Source: Lachnospiraceae bacterium XBB2008 (lineage in GTDB: Bacteria; Bacillota; Clostridia; Lachnospirales; Lachnospiraceae). Taken from it: a stretch of 64,000 nt of DNA. Location: the NCBI GenBank assembly GCA_900102235.1, contig FMVL01000004.1, positions 321,745 to 385,744 of the forward strand. Reading direction: 5' to 3'. Both the position numbers and the translations under genes were made by a program. Of this stretch, positions 53,335 to 62,281 are shown one piece after another. The notes under the pieces are model-generated. The model was not told where the DNA came from and made no database searches. It saw only the letters and a program-made list of their open reading frames with translations. Positions within the stretch are counted from its first letter, which is position 1. Every line of letters starts with the position of its first letter.

Positions 53335-53396
53335 GGTGTAAGGCACCGTTACAGAATTGTTAAGGCTGTAATAACTTGGTAATGATACCCGACACC
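53335..53396 (-). repeat. Palindromic element copy B, forming the 3' end of a glycosyltransferase gene
   Basis: It aligns with copy A at 40.9 kb: the GGTG..AGGCACC end, GTTAC-GAATTGTTA-GG, TGTAATA-CTT-GTAATG and a worn right end CGACACC, with about 11 nt missing in the middle. On the coding strand it supplies the last 11 codons (VSGIITKLLQP) and the stop of the upstream GT4 gene. Confidence 0.8.
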
Positions 53397-54577
53397 AAGG
53401 AAATGTCCTGCGGTATCACGCAGCTGTCCGGACGATGAAGAGTCTCGCGACATCCGCCGGTATCATACGAGATCACAGGTGTCCCGCATGCCTCCGCCTC
53501 AAGATTGACGGTCGGGTAGTTATCCTCATATGTGGGATTGATAAATACATCGGCTGCGGTATAAAGCTGTGCAAGCTCGGTAGTACTCTCTGTATGTTCG
53601 ATGCATATGATGTCGGGATGATCCCCTCTTATGCCGGCAGCCTGCTTTGCGGTCAGTCCGACTATCACGATCCTGTATGTGTATTCAGGTTGTTTCCCAT
53701 TCCGTTCGGGATCATTATCAGCCATCTTATTCAATTCACCGGACAGTTTGAGTATGTCTCCAAGTCCTTTTCTTTCGGTCCATACTCCCGCCACTGCTAG
53801 GATCATCTTCTCGTCATCCGATATGCCGTATTTGCCCCGAATATCACTCGGGGTCGGACGGAATATCGCGGTATCAATGGTATTGCGGACCACCTCGACC
53901 GGATAGCATGACAGGAAGCTCTTCTTAAGTTCACCTGCAAGCCACTCTGAAGGAGTGATCAGAGTCATGTTGTTCACCCCGGTGAAGGAGTTCTTTTTAC
54001 GGATATAATTTCTCACGCTGTTGTCCGTAAACCATGAAGCAGGATATTGGCGAAGCTGAGGGCAATTGCCGCAGTTTGCGTGACCGCCGGCGTAACTGCC
54101 TTCATCCGAAGAAGCCTGCCATCTGTCGCACTTTGCATACATGTAATGCGCGCAGTGTCCGGTGAACGTCCAGCAATCGTGAAGGGTCCATCTGACCTGC
54201 ATCTGAGGGCGCTTTTTTATCCAGTTAAACAGGAGTTCGTAGTTGATGTAGTAACCGTGAACGTTGTGAAGCCAGAGAATATCAGGATCGTACTCTTCCG
54301 CCCACTTAAGAAATGCGTGTGTTGCGCGCCGGGATGCCAGACCGTGACGATCTGTCAGACGGGTATACAGGATGTGCAGATACACTTCTGCGGTAGTGCC
54401 GATGCGGACCGCGTATCTTCGGCAGTCATCGGGAACATTGGCGCTCCGTCCGTACGCGATCTTCACATCATATCCGTCGCTCTCGTAGCTGCGGGCGATA
54501 TCGGCGCAGATGCGGCCCGTGGATCCAGTGCCGCAAACGGAGTTTATTATGAGAAGCTTCTTCGTCCCGTCTGCCAT
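53360..54577 (-). CDS. GT4 glycosyltransferase with repeat-derived C-terminus
   Basis: The N-half has LLIINSVCGTGSTGRICADI and LWLHNVHGYYINYELLF with WTLHDCWTFTGHCAHY, the cysteine-rich acceptor region of WcaC/TuaC-like GT4 enzymes. The C-half has MILAVAGVWTERKGLGDIL and FINPTYEDNYPTVNLEAEACGTPVISYDTGG (E.NYPTVNLEAE, the EX7E motif). The protein ends CVIPQDIS followed by VSGIITKLLQP, and those last 11 residues and the stop come from the palindromic element. The final helix of the fold is thus replaced by element sequence. The four bases before the upstream gene give close coupling to the FdtA-like gene. Confidence 0.87.
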   Translation of the reverse strand: MADGTKKLLIINSVCGTGSTGRICADIARSYESDGYDVKIAYGRSANVPDDCRRYAVRIGTTAEVYLHILYTRLTDRHGLASRRATHAFLKWAEEYDPDILWLHNVHGYYINYELLFNWIKKRPQMQVRWTLHDCWTFTGHCAHYMYAKCDRWQASSDEGSYAGGHANCGNCPQLRQYPASWFTDNSVRNYIRKKNSFTGVNNMTLITPSEWLAGELKKSFLSCYPVEVVRNTIDTAIFRPTPSDIRGKYGISDDEKMILAVAGVWTERKGLGDILKLSGELNKMADNDPERNGKQPEYTYRIVIVGLTAKQAAGIRGDHPDIICIEHTESTTELAQLYTAADVFINPTYEDNYPTVNLEAEACGTPVISYDTGGCRETLHRPDSCVIPQDISLVSGIITKLLQP

Positions 54578-54580
54578 GTG

Positions 54581-54994
54581 TTAAGCCTTATTTTCGCCGG
54601 AGCGGACGAACTCGAGAAACTCGTCATAGTCGCGAATATAATCGGACTCATCATAAATCTCCGAAGCGAGCACCATGAGCACCGCATCGGGTGAGAAATC
54701 ATACATCTCACGCCAGATATTGTTGGCTATATACAGACCTTCGTAGGGCTTTTCCAGAGGAACGACCTTGGTCTCCGTGCCGTCATCGAGTTTGATCTTG
54801 CAACTGCCGTGAATGCAGATCAGAATCTGCTCGAGGGATTTATGTGCGTGATGACCACGGACAACATTTTCTATGGTGTCATACATGTAGTAGACGCGTT
54901 TGATACGGAACGGGATATCCTTGAACTCCTCAAGCGCGATCAATTGTCCTCTGTCATCGCCGTGCGGCTGAAATGTGTATTTGATGGTCTGCAT
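54581..54994 (-). CDS. fdtA-like: FdtA/QdtA-like dTDP-keto-sugar 3,4-ketoisomerase (cupin)
   Basis: The 137-residue cupin has the FdtA signature: FQPHGDDRGQLIALEEFKD, IPFRIKRVYYMYDT, VRGHHAHKSLEQILICI (H-A-H-K active-site motif) and GLYIANNIWREMYDF. It converts dTDP-6-deoxy-4-keto-glucose to the 3-keto isomer, which a DegT-type transaminase turns into a 3-amino-3,6-dideoxy-hexose (established for Fdt/Qdt). A matching transaminase and an acetyltransferase are encoded at 60.6-62.2 kb. AAGAGG 8 nt before the ATG supports this start over one ten codons earlier. Confidence 0.87.
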   Translation of the reverse strand: MQTIKYTFQPHGDDRGQLIALEEFKDIPFRIKRVYYMYDTIENVVRGHHAHKSLEQILICIHGSCKIKLDDGTETKVVPLEKPYEGLYIANNIWREMYDFSPDAVLMVLASEIYDESDYIRDYDEFLEFVRSGENKA

Positions 54995-55027
54995 ATCTAT
55001 ACCTCTTGTTTTGATGCCGGGCATCGG

Positions 55028-55771
55028 TCAGTTCTTAAGCAACAGGAACTTGCCGAGTTCCTGCACGACGCACTCCAGAAAGTAAAGCTTCGAATAGCCG
55101 TTTTCCTTATATACTTTATACTTGGTACCGATGCGTTCGATGGTGTTCTTAAGAGATTTGTAAGATCCGGCGCCGCCGGTAGGATAGTTGGTCAGGATTT
55201 CATCAGTGATGACCGTGTGTCTGCCCTGTTTCATTGCACGCAGGTACCATCCGTAATCGTCATGCACGTTGCCGGTCCCGTATGGGCCCACCTGCCGGTA
55301 ACATTCACTTTTTACGAACATCGCGGGATGATTAAAGTCACGGGAAGTCTTGTATCTTCTGTCTCTGGCTTTCTTGATGAATGTATGGTCACCGTTATAG
55401 ATACGGATCGCCCCCATCACGATATCAGCATCCGAGTGCTTGCCAAAAGAATCCACTACCATCTCCAGTGCTTCGGGTTCATACCAGTCGTCACTGTTTA
55501 AGAGCCCCACGCAATCACCGGACGCCATGGCTATGCCCTTGTTCATGGCATCATACATGCCTTTATCAGGCTCGGAAACAAGCTTGAAGGAATATCCTTT
55601 TTCCCTGATCCGCGCTTCGTAACTCCTGACGATATCGAGCGTACGATCGTTCGAACATCCATCGATAACGATGTACTCCACTTCCCCATATGTCTGCCCG
55701 AGGACCGATTCGATCGTCCGGGCTATGGTACGCTCGCTGTTGAAGCACACCGTTACGATAGTGATAAGCAT
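55028..55771 (-). CDS. GT2 glycosyltransferase (single-domain)
   Basis: The compact 247-residue GT2 protein has LITIVTVCFNSERTIARTI, IVIDGCSNDRTLDIVRSY, SEPDKGMYDAMNKGIAMA and LLNSDDWYEPEALEMV. The MYDAMNKGI string is typical of WcaA/WfgS-like GT2 enzymes that add GlcNAc, Fuc or rhamnose. It carries no extra module, in contrast to most GT2 proteins in the left half. The start follows the PseB-like gene stop by two bases. Substrates unknown. Confidence 0.86.
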   Translation of the reverse strand: MLITIVTVCFNSERTIARTIESVLGQTYGEVEYIVIDGCSNDRTLDIVRSYEARIREKGYSFKLVSEPDKGMYDAMNKGIAMASGDCVGLLNSDDWYEPEALEMVVDSFGKHSDADIVMGAIRIYNGDHTFIKKARDRRYKTSRDFNHPAMFVKSECYRQVGPYGTGNVHDDYGWYLRAMKQGRHTVITDEILTNYPTGGAGSYKSLKNTIERIGTKYKVYKENGYSKLYFLECVVQELGKFLLLKN

Positions 55772-55772
55772 A

Positions 55773-56780
55773 TCAATGTCCTATATCTGCCTCATGAAGT
55801 CTCGCGCGGATGTCTTCGACACTCATCCATTCGGTGTTGTTGCCCGAGCTGTATGAGAATCCGGGCTCAACCTTTTTGCCTGTTCCGTCGGGACCGCGTC
55901 TGGCTGACAGGATTATCTGAGGATAGACGATATAATGATTCTCAAATTCATACGTATTATATGAGTCTTCAACAGTGACCATGACCTCGTGGAGTTTCTC
56001 GCCGGGGCGGATCCCCACTTCCTTCATGGTGCAACCCGGAAGCATGGCCTCAGCCAGATCGGTGATCTTAAACGAGGGTATCTTGCTTATGAAAGTCTCG
56101 CCGCCTCTTGCCTCCGCAAGCGCTTTGATCACAAGTTCGACTCCCTGAGTAAGGCTGATCCAGAACCTTGTCATCCGATAATCCGTGATCGGGAATTCCG
56201 TACCGCCCTTCTCTATGATGCTGCGGAAGAAAGGAATGATGCTTCCCCGGCTTCCCGCAACATTGCCGTATCTGACGATTGAGAAATTGACGTCCTTCTC
56301 ACCTGCATATGCATTGGCTGCCACGAAAAGTTTATCCGATACGAACTTGGTACCGCCGTAAAGGTTCACGGGATTGACGGCTTTATCGGTAGAAAGAGCA
56401 ACAACTCTGGTAACCCCCGCATCAAGCGCGCCTTCGATAACGTTCATCGCACCGTTTATGTTGGTATTGATGGCTTCGTTTGGATTATATTCGCACGCGG
56501 GAACCTGCTTGAGCGCTGCGGCATGAACGATATAGTCCACACCCTGACAGGCTCTGCGGAATCTGTCTCTGTCTCTGACATCCCCAATGAAGAATCTGAG
56601 CTTCTTTATCTTATCCGGATACTTCGCTCTGAAATCATTCTCCATCGTCCACTGTTTGAACTCGTCTCTGGAATAAATGATGATCTTCTTGACATCATAG
56701 TTTGTGAGGACATGATCGGTAAAAGCCCTTCCGAAAGATCCTGTTCCGCCGGTCACCAGTATCGTCTTGTCATTTAACAT
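55773..56780 (-). CDS. pseB-like: PseB/FlaA1-type UDP-GlcNAc 4,6-dehydratase (5-inverting type)
   Basis: The 335-residue SDR has TILVTGGTGSFGRAFTDHVL, IIIYSRDEFKQWTM, DYIVHAAALKQVPACEYNP, VVALSTDKAVNPVNLYGGTK and NFSIVRYGNVAGSRGSIIP. These are diagnostic for PseB (Lys of STDKA and Tyr of YGGTK). PseB converts UDP-GlcNAc to UDP-2-acetamido-2,6-dideoxy-L-arabino-4-hexulose, the PseC substrate. The latter is encoded nearby, with the initiating transferase gene between. AAGGAGAG before the ATG is a good ribosome site. If the product stays at the 4-amino stage, the sugar goes to 2,4-diamino-2,4,6-trideoxyhexose types rather than to pseudaminic acid. Confidence 0.9.
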   Translation of the reverse strand: MLNDKTILVTGGTGSFGRAFTDHVLTNYDVKKIIIYSRDEFKQWTMENDFRAKYPDKIKKLRFFIGDVRDRDRFRRACQGVDYIVHAAALKQVPACEYNPNEAINTNINGAMNVIEGALDAGVTRVVALSTDKAVNPVNLYGGTKFVSDKLFVAANAYAGEKDVNFSIVRYGNVAGSRGSIIPFFRSIIEKGGTEFPITDYRMTRFWISLTQGVELVIKALAEARGGETFISKIPSFKITDLAEAMLPGCTMKEVGIRPGEKLHEVMVTVEDSYNTYEFENHYIVYPQIILSARRGPDGTGKKVEPGFSYSSGNNTEWMSVEDIRARLHEADIGH

Positions 56781-56819
56781 ATCGTTCTCTCCTTGTAAAA
56801 CTATTTGAAATATATTAGA

Positions 56820-58232
56820 TCACAGATCGTGCATTTCTTCCTGTCTGGCTTCCGAGAAGCCCGCGGTGCTCTCCTTCTGCACCAGGATCTTGATGGTCTC
56901 AAAAAGTATCTGAAGGTCCAGAAGTATGGAATAGTTCGTGATATAGAACAGATCCATCTTGAGCTTATTGAGCGCATCTGTATTGTACCGGCCGAAAACC
57001 TGAGCGGGGCCGGTGAGACCGCCCTTAACTTTAAGCCTGTATACGAACTCGGGTATCTCCTCGGTGTACTTGGCTACGTGCTCAACGCGTTCGGGGCGCG
57101 GGCCGACTACAGACATATCGCCTCTCAGTATGTTGATCAGCTGAGGAAGCTCATCAATACGAACGGGGCGGATACGGTGTCCCACCTTAGTTATGCGGTC
57201 GTCATCTTCTCCGGCAGGACGAGGCCTTCCGTCCTTCTCGGCATCCACTATCATGGATCTGAACTTCAGCATCTCAAACACGCGGCCGCCGATCGTCACT
57301 CTCTTTTGCCTGTAAAATACAGGACCGTGGTCCTCCCGCTTGATCGCTATCGCAACTACCAGGAAGATCGGGCTTGTGATGATAAGACCAAGTACCGCAA
57401 TGATGCAGTCACATACTCTCTTGATCATCAGCTGAATCGGTTTGATGCCCGCATTCCTGCAGAGGTAAAGCGGTGTGTCAAACAGGTTGATATCCTCGGA
57501 ATTCTTGCTGATGATGTCAGATATCTTGGGCGTAAAATATACGCGAATATCCCGGTTAAAGCATTCCTTCAGGATATCGTTCTTGATCTCCGAAGGGATA
57601 TCGTTGATCAGCACCGCATCGAAATCGTCCAGTTTATCAAATATGGCTTCCAGTCCGCCATCTACACTCATAACCTCGGCTATGTGATATTTATCCGGAC
57701 GGTCGTTCATGAACCTGATCTTGCGATCCGCGTCCATCGAAGCGGCATGGCTCATTTCATCCTCAGTCTTACATATCTCCAGCACTTGATATGGCGGAAA
57801 AATATGTCTGTACAGATTGACCATGTAGTTGGTCAGGACACATGTCACCACGAGCTGAACGAGAAACAGGAGCGCATATCTCCAGAGGAAGTCGGGGAAG
57901 AATCTGAACTGACCCGTGACCGCACAGGAGATCAGCGTTTCCAGCGCATTCAGCAAAAAAAGCGTGAGTGCCTCCGATGCCAGAAGATTGGCCTTACGAT
58001 CCACGCCTATGCGGAATGCCTTGAGCGCCCTGCCGATGAACAGATATACGGCGATATAGATACCTGCTGACATAAGGAGGTTGCCGTATCCGAGCAGATG
58101 TCCGGTCTGGTTATTCTCCTCCGCAAAACGGTACCATACAAAGAAGAACATCGCCGTCACGAGCACCGCAAGTATGGCCGTGCAAAAGCCTCGATATATG
58201 TACTTTTTCTCAAGTCCATTATGGTTCTTCAT
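56820..58232 (-). CDS. Undecaprenyl-phosphate sugar-1-phosphate (initiating) transferase
   Basis: Four or five membrane helices (starting FCTAILAVLVTAMFFFVW), a CoA-binding-3-like soluble part (KYHIAEVMSVDGGLEAI), then the WbaP-like catalytic domain: VVAIAIKREDHGPVFYRQ, RVFEMLKFRSMI and IDELPQLINILRGDMSVVGPRPE. This family places the first sugar-1-phosphate on undecaprenyl phosphate and therefore starts synthesis of the repeat unit. It is the only such enzyme in the window. The start ATG overlaps the PseC stop as TAATG; a GTG eight codons earlier has no ribosome site. The likely first sugar is Glc, Gal or an N-acetylated dideoxy-hexose from the PseB/PseC pathway. Confidence 0.9.
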   Translation of the reverse strand: MKNHNGLEKKYIYRGFCTAILAVLVTAMFFFVWYRFAEENNQTGHLLGYGNLLMSAGIYIAVYLFIGRALKAFRIGVDRKANLLASEALTLFLLNALETLISCAVTGQFRFFPDFLWRYALLFLVQLVVTCVLTNYMVNLYRHIFPPYQVLEICKTEDEMSHAASMDADRKIRFMNDRPDKYHIAEVMSVDGGLEAIFDKLDDFDAVLINDIPSEIKNDILKECFNRDIRVYFTPKISDIISKNSEDINLFDTPLYLCRNAGIKPIQLMIKRVCDCIIAVLGLIITSPIFLVVAIAIKREDHGPVFYRQKRVTIGGRVFEMLKFRSMIVDAEKDGRPRPAGEDDDRITKVGHRIRPVRIDELPQLINILRGDMSVVGPRPERVEHVAKYTEEIPEFVYRLKVKGGLTGPAQVFGRYNTDALNKLKMDLFYITNYSILLDLQILFETIKILVQKESTAGFSEARQEEMHDL

Positions 58233-59440
58233 TAATTGGAGGTCTTCGCGTACCACTCCGTAAGTTTACGGACCGCTGCGATCACGTCTTCTGCATCTCT
58301 GTCCGTCATCATAGGATACAGCGGGATGCTCATGATGTGCTCATATATCCGCTCTGCGTTCGGACACAGGCCGTGCTCATATCCGAGCCGCGCATAGAAC
58401 GGGAAATAATAAACCGGCACATAGTGCACCTGGCACTGAACATTCTCGGCGCTCATCGCGTTGAAAAACTCCGCGCGGGTGCAGGTCAGCTTATCAAGAT
58501 CGAGTTGTATGATATACAGGTGTCTCGTGGTGTCTGACTCGGGGATCTCACGCTGAACGATGATGCCGGGCATGTCTGCGAATGCCTCATCGTAGCGCTT
58601 CACGATCTCCTTGCGCCTGTTCGAAAAAGCGGGCAGCTTCTTAAGTTGGCTTAACAGCATCGCTGACTGAAAATCTGTAAGGCGGTAATTGAAACCGAGT
58701 TCCTGCATTTCATAGTACCATCCGCCTTCGGGGTTGGGTTCTTCAAACTGCGCGGGATCCTTGGTGATACCGTGCTGGGAAGCGAACCTGAGTTTCCGGG
58801 CAAGTTCCGGATCGTTCGTCGTGATCGCACCACCCTCACCTGACGTGATGGTTTTGACCGGATGGAAGGAGAATGTGGTCATGTCCGCGATCGAGCCCTC
58901 AGGGCGTCCGTCATATACGGTTCCTATCGCATGAGCGGCGTCGGTAACATATAGAAGACCGTGCTTATCACAGATCTCGCGAATACGGTCATGCTCCACA
59001 GCCTGTCCTGTGTAATCCACTGCTACGACTGCGCGTGTTTTGTCTGTGATATGGGCCTCTATGCTATCGGGATCAATGTTGTAGGTCTCGGGGTTCACAT
59101 CCGCGAATACAGGCTTTGCTCCGACATATATCGCGCAGTTGGCCGATGCCGCAAAGGTAAGAGGAGTCGTGATGACTTCATCTCCCTCTCCGATCCCGCC
59201 GGCGATCATCGCGCAGTGAAGCGCAGCGGTACCGTTTGATACAGCCACGGCACATTTTGCTCCGGTGACGCGTGCAAGTTCCTGTTCTAGAGCAGTCACG
59301 GTAGGTCCGCAGGTGAGATAATCGCTCTTTAAAACCTCCGCTACGGCTGCCACGTCATCATCGTCGATCCACTGATGACCATAGTAAATCTTATTTTCTC
59401 TGACGGGAGTACCGCCAAGGATTGCAGGTTTGTCTGCCAT
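58232..59440 (-). CDS. pseC-like: PseC-type UDP-4-amino-4,6-dideoxy-HexNAc transaminase (DegT family)
   Basis: The 402-residue DegT/DnrJ transaminase has LTCGPTVTALEQELARV, CAVAVSNGTAALHCAM, VITTPLTFAASANCAI, VVAVDYTGQAVEHDRI and FSFHPVKTITSGEGGAI. The PLP lysine lies in HPVK, typical of PseC. It aminates the 4-keto product of PseB, with glutamate as donor. It follows the desulfoferrodoxin gene by 28 nt without a terminator, so transcription from the rubrerythrin promoter probably continues into it. AGGAG precedes the ATG by 5 nt. Confidence 0.9.
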   Translation of the reverse strand: MADKPAILGGTPVRENKIYYGHQWIDDDDVAAVAEVLKSDYLTCGPTVTALEQELARVTGAKCAVAVSNGTAALHCAMIAGGIGEGDEVITTPLTFAASANCAIYVGAKPVFADVNPETYNIDPDSIEAHITDKTRAVVAVDYTGQAVEHDRIREICDKHGLLYVTDAAHAIGTVYDGRPEGSIADMTTFSFHPVKTITSGEGGAITTNDPELARKLRFASQHGITKDPAQFEEPNPEGGWYYEMQELGFNYRLTDFQSAMLLSQLKKLPAFSNRRKEIVKRYDEAFADMPGIIVQREIPESDTTRHLYIIQLDLDKLTCTRAEFFNAMSAENVQCQVHYVPVYYFPFYARLGYEHGLCPNAERIYEHIMSIPLYPMMTDRDAEDVIAAVRKLTEWYAKTSN

Positions 59441-59468
59441 TTGAGCTCCTATCGTCTTTTGTTCGTGC

Positions 59469-59843
59469 TTAGATCTCTTTTACCCAGAGACCGTGGAGGT
59501 TGCAATACTCGTATGCAGCTACTGCCTTGTCGCCTTCTGCAACGATAAACTCTGCCACGGGCTTGTCGCCGGGTTTAAGTGTCTTCTTCTGGAATCCGCC
59601 TTCGGTCTCCAAAACGATGAACTGGATGAAGTGCTCTTCCATCATGGGGTGCTCAACCTCGCCGACCTGAACGGTTACCTTGCTGCCGTCAACGGTCACA
59701 GCGGGAACGTGCTTCTCAAGCGCACCGTCGGTTGCGCCGGGAACGAGCTCCGTCATGGGCTTGCCGCAGCATACTACGGGTACGCCTGAGTCGTTAAGTT
59801 TGGTGATTATATTGCCGCATGTTTCGCATTTGTAGAATTTCAT
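59469..59843 (-). CDS. dfx: Desulfoferrodoxin (superoxide reductase)
   Basis: The N-terminal rubredoxin-like finger has KCETCGNIITKL and VVCCGKPMTEL (four Cys for Fe). The superoxide-reductase domain shows EHPMMEEHFIQFIVLE with His ligands and AYEYCNLHGLWV with the Cys and His that bind the second iron. It reduces superoxide to peroxide without making oxygen, as in many strict anaerobes. GGAGG precedes the ATG. It forms an operon with the rubrerythrin gene 17 nt upstream, which can remove the peroxide made. Confidence 0.93.
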   Translation of the reverse strand: MKFYKCETCGNIITKLNDSGVPVVCCGKPMTELVPGATDGALEKHVPAVTVDGSKVTVQVGEVEHPMMEEHFIQFIVLETEGGFQKKTLKPGDKPVAEFIVAEGDKAVAAYEYCNLHGLWVKEI

Positions 59844-59860
59844 GGTTAATCCTCCGTAAA

Positions 59861-60427
59861 TTAATAATTCTCAGCCTTCAGTTGGAAGTACGCCTGCGCG
59901 TGGTTGCAGATCGGGCAGACCTCGGGCGCTTCCTTACCTATCACGATATGTCCGCAGTTCGAGCACTGCCAGATGCAGTCGCCGTCGCGCGAGAATACTA
60001 TCTTGTCTTCAATGTTCTTGAGGAGCTTGCGATAGCGCTCTTCATGCTCTTTTTCAATAGCGGCTACGCCCTCAAAAAGCTCGGCAATCTCATCAAAGCC
60101 TTCCTCACGGGCGGTTTTTGCAAAAGAAGGATACATCTCCTGCCACTCGTAGGATTCGCCTTCTGCAGCTTCCTTCAGACAATCGATCGTACTGCCGATG
60201 CCTGTCAGGATCTTGTACCAGATTTCAGCATGCTCTTTTTCATTGGCAGCGGTCTCGGCGAAGATATTGGATATCTGAACGAAGCCTTCCTTTTTCGCCT
60301 TGGATGCAAAGAAAGTGTATTTATTTCGCGCCTGCGATTCGCCGGCAAACGCTTCCTGCAAGTTTTTCTCGGTCTGAGTACCCTTAAGGTCCTCGGCCCT
60401 GCAACGCCATTTGTTACTGTCACCCAT
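59861..60427 (-). CDS. rbr: Rubrerythrin
   Basis: The diiron four-helix bundle has [34 protein letters not shown] and [15 protein letters not shown] (E-x-x-H motifs). The C-terminal rubredoxin-like domain has [12 protein letters not shown] and [12 protein letters not shown]. It reduces hydrogen peroxide to water with electrons from a reductase. It is the first gene after an extended -10 promoter, with AAGGAGG 7 nt before the ATG. The leader carries strong palindromes. Length 188 is standard. Confidence 0.93.
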   Translation of the reverse strand: MGDSNKWRCRAEDLKGTQTEKNLQEAFAGESQARNKYTFFASKAKKEGFVQISNIFAETAANEKEHAEIWYKILTGIGSTIDCLKEAAEGESYEWQEMYPSFAKTAREEGFDEIAELFEGVAAIEKEHEERYRKLLKNIEDKIVFSRDGDCIWQCSNCGHIVIGKEAPEVCPICNHAQAYFQLKAENY

Positions 60428-60453
60428 AATGATACCTCCTTAACCATCTTCAC

Positions 60454-60513
60454 GTGCAATTAACGGATTAATTGAGCACATGTTCGGCAACACATGGATG
60501 TATTGCCATGTGC
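60454..60513 (-). promoter_or_regulatory. Palindrome cluster at the rubrerythrin / acetyltransferase divergent junction
   Basis: Nested inverted repeats: GCACATG (60476-60482) with CATGTGC (60507-60513), inside it GGCAA/TTGCC around ACATGGATGT (60492-60501), and next to it GTGCAATTAA / TTAATTGaGCAC (60454-60479). They sit just downstream of the rubrerythrin -10 box, in operator position. The same ACAT-GG-ATGT core recurs in the junction at 62.3 kb. Confidence 0.6.
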
Positions 60514-60514
60514 A

Positions 60515-60523
60515 ATTATACCA
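60515..60523 (-). promoter_or_regulatory. Extended -10 promoter of the rbr-dfx operon
   Basis: The minus strand has TGGTATAAT, a perfect -10 hexamer with the TG extension. A TTGGTA lies 19 nt upstream as a weak -35. Transcription would start near 60508, giving a leader of about 80 nt with the palindrome cluster. Confidence 0.65.
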
Positions 60524-60591
60524 TATTTAGCGTCCTCTATACCAACCGGCATGGAAATATGTTACGATACGGGAATGAACGGAGGAACGAC

Positions 60592-61122
60592 ATGAACGAG
60601 TACATTAAATCCGATATGTACCGGTATGAAGGAAAGACCGGTTTCTTCACTTTCATAAAGTTATACTGCGACAGAACTTTCAGATGGCAGGTCGCTCACC
60701 GGCTGTGTAACGGCAACGGATTCGAACGGTGCATCGGGATCGTTCTGTGGGCTTGTAACAGGACACGTAAATACACCATTCAGATTCCACGAAAAACAAG
60801 GATTGGCTATGGTCTGTACATAGGTCACGGCGGTCCCGTGATCTGCAATCCTACCGCAGTCATCGGAGATAACTGTAACTTAAGTCAGTGGGTGACCATC
60901 GGGACCAACGGTGAACAGGCTGCACATATCGGCAATAATGTATATATAGGTCCAAGCTGCTGCATCGTTGAGGATGTGAAGATCGGAGACAATGTAACGA
61001 TCGGAGCCGGCAGTGTGGTCACCAAGGATATCCCCGACAATGCCACCGCTGCGGGCAATTATGCCAAAGTTTTAAACTATAATAATCCGGGAAGATTTAT
61101 AGAAAACAGGTGGGAACACTGA
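60592..61122 (+). CDS. Hexapeptide (serine-acetyltransferase-like) acetyltransferase
   Basis: The 176-residue protein begins MNEYIKSDMYRYEGKTG and has FTFIKLYCDRTFRWQVAH, KTRIGYGLYIGHGGPVICNP with the catalytic His and hexapeptide repeats VIGDNCNLSQWVTIG, IGNNVYIGPSCCIVE, IGDNVTIGAGSVVTKDIP. This is the left-handed beta-helix of CysE-like enzymes common in capsule loci. It could N-acetylate the 3-amino sugar made by the FdtA- and DegT-like enzymes, as FdtC does. GGAGG 6 nt before the ATG fixes the start; a frame start 40 codons earlier is only an open leader. It converges with the transaminase gene, leaving 25 nt between the stops. Confidence 0.85.
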   Translation: MNEYIKSDMYRYEGKTGFFTFIKLYCDRTFRWQVAHRLCNGNGFERCIGIVLWACNRTRKYTIQIPRKTRIGYGLYIGHGGPVICNPTAVIGDNCNLSQWVTIGTNGEQAAHIGNNVYIGPSCCIVEDVKIGDNVTIGAGSVVTKDIPDNATAAGNYAKVLNYNNPGRFIENRWEH

Positions 61123-61147
61123 TCCGGCTTACGCCCGGCCAAGAGAT

Positions 61148-62245
61148 TCACTTAAAAGAATTGATCGCATCGATCACATAGTCGATCTCTTCGTCCGTCA
61201 GGCCGTAGTACATCGGCAGGCTGAGCTGTGTGCGGCTGATCTCCTCCGCGATCGGGAGGTCGCCGGGAGCGTAGGGAAGATCCTTATAGCAAGGCTGCAT
61301 GTGGATCGGGGTGGGGTAATGCTTGTTCGTTCCGATCCCGCGTTCTTTCAGGTATTCCTCCAGTTCATCCCGCTTATCGCATCTTATCGCGAATACGTGC
61401 CATACCGGATTGGCATATTCGGGTACAAAGGGAAGTGTGATCTGCGGATTCGTGATGCCCTCGAGGTATCTTGCGGCAAGGCGCTTGCGTTCCTGATTCA
61501 TCCTATCCAGATGCAGAAGTTTGGCTGAAAGAAAAGCTGCCTGCATCTCATCAAGTCTCGAATTGCGCCCCTGATATATATGATGATATTTATAGTCGGA
61601 GCCGTAGTTTGCTATGGCTCTGATCTTTTCTGCAAGTTCGTCGTTATCGGTCACGACTGCACCGGCGTCGCCGAGCGCACCCAGGTTTTTGCCGGGATAG
61701 AAACTGAAGCCTGAGGCCGTGCCAAAAGTACCGATCTTAGTATTCCTGTACAGGGCGCCATGGGCTTGCGCGCAATCCTCGATCACATAGAGGTCATGCT
61801 TGCGCGCGATCTCCATGATCGGATCCATGTCGCATGGCTGACCGTAGAGATGCACGGGCATGATGGCTCGAGTATTGTCTGTGATCGCCTGTTCGATGAG
61901 GGACGGATCTAGGTTGAAGGTCCGGATGTCAGGCTCTACGAGCACGGGAGTTGCGCCTGCATAACTGATCGCCAGGACGGTCGCGATGTATGTGTTTGAG
62001 GGCGCGATGACTTCATCTCCGGGGCCTATCCCCAATGCGATCAGCGCCATCTCGAGCGCTTCAAGACCGTTTCCGACACCTATGCAGTGCTTCGTTCCCG
62101 TATACTTGGCAAACGCTTTTTCAAAGGCTTCGTCCTCTTTTCCGAGAATGTACCAGCTGTTGGTAAGGACTCTGTCGAAAGCCTCTCTGAGTTCTGTATT
62201 TAATTCCTGCTCCATCGGTCTGAAGCTGACGAAGGGGATGTTCAT
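61148..62245 (-). CDS. fdtB-like: FdtB/QdtB-type DegT aminotransferase
   Basis: The 365-residue transaminase has [17 protein letters not shown] at the start, [65 protein letters not shown] and [19 protein letters not shown]. The PLP lysine is in YPGKN, the pattern of dTDP-3-amino-3,6-dideoxy-hexose transaminases (FdtB/QdtB). With the FdtA-like isomerase at 54.6 kb it forms the core of such a pathway. RmlA/RmlB genes are not in the window and must be elsewhere. AAAGGA lies before the ATG. It is separated from the YfhO-like gene by a palindrome-rich divergent region. Confidence 0.88.
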   Translation of the reverse strand: MNIPFVSFRPMEQELNTELREAFDRVLTNSWYILGKEDEAFEKAFAKYTGTKHCIGVGNGLEALEMALIALGIGPGDEVIAPSNTYIATVLAISYAGATPVLVEPDIRTFNLDPSLIEQAITDNTRAIMPVHLYGQPCDMDPIMEIARKHDLYVIEDCAQAHGALYRNTKIGTFGTASGFSFYPGKNLGALGDAGAVVTDNDELAEKIRAIANYGSDYKYHHIYQGRNSRLDEMQAAFLSAKLLHLDRMNQERKRLAARYLEGITNPQITLPFVPEYANPVWHVFAIRCDKRDELEEYLKERGIGTNKHYPTPIHMQPCYKDLPYAPGDLPIAEEISRTQLSLPMYYGLTDEEIDYVIDAINSFK

Positions 62246-62281
62246 GTCCGGCGTATCCTTTCTTAATACAAACGCGCACGC

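Noticed and set aside
56805-58070. Plus-strand open frame of 421 codons
   Set aside because: It lies exactly antisense to the initiating sugar transferase, whose family motifs are all intact on the other strand; the plus-strand product has no recognisable motif and a coding-shadow composition.
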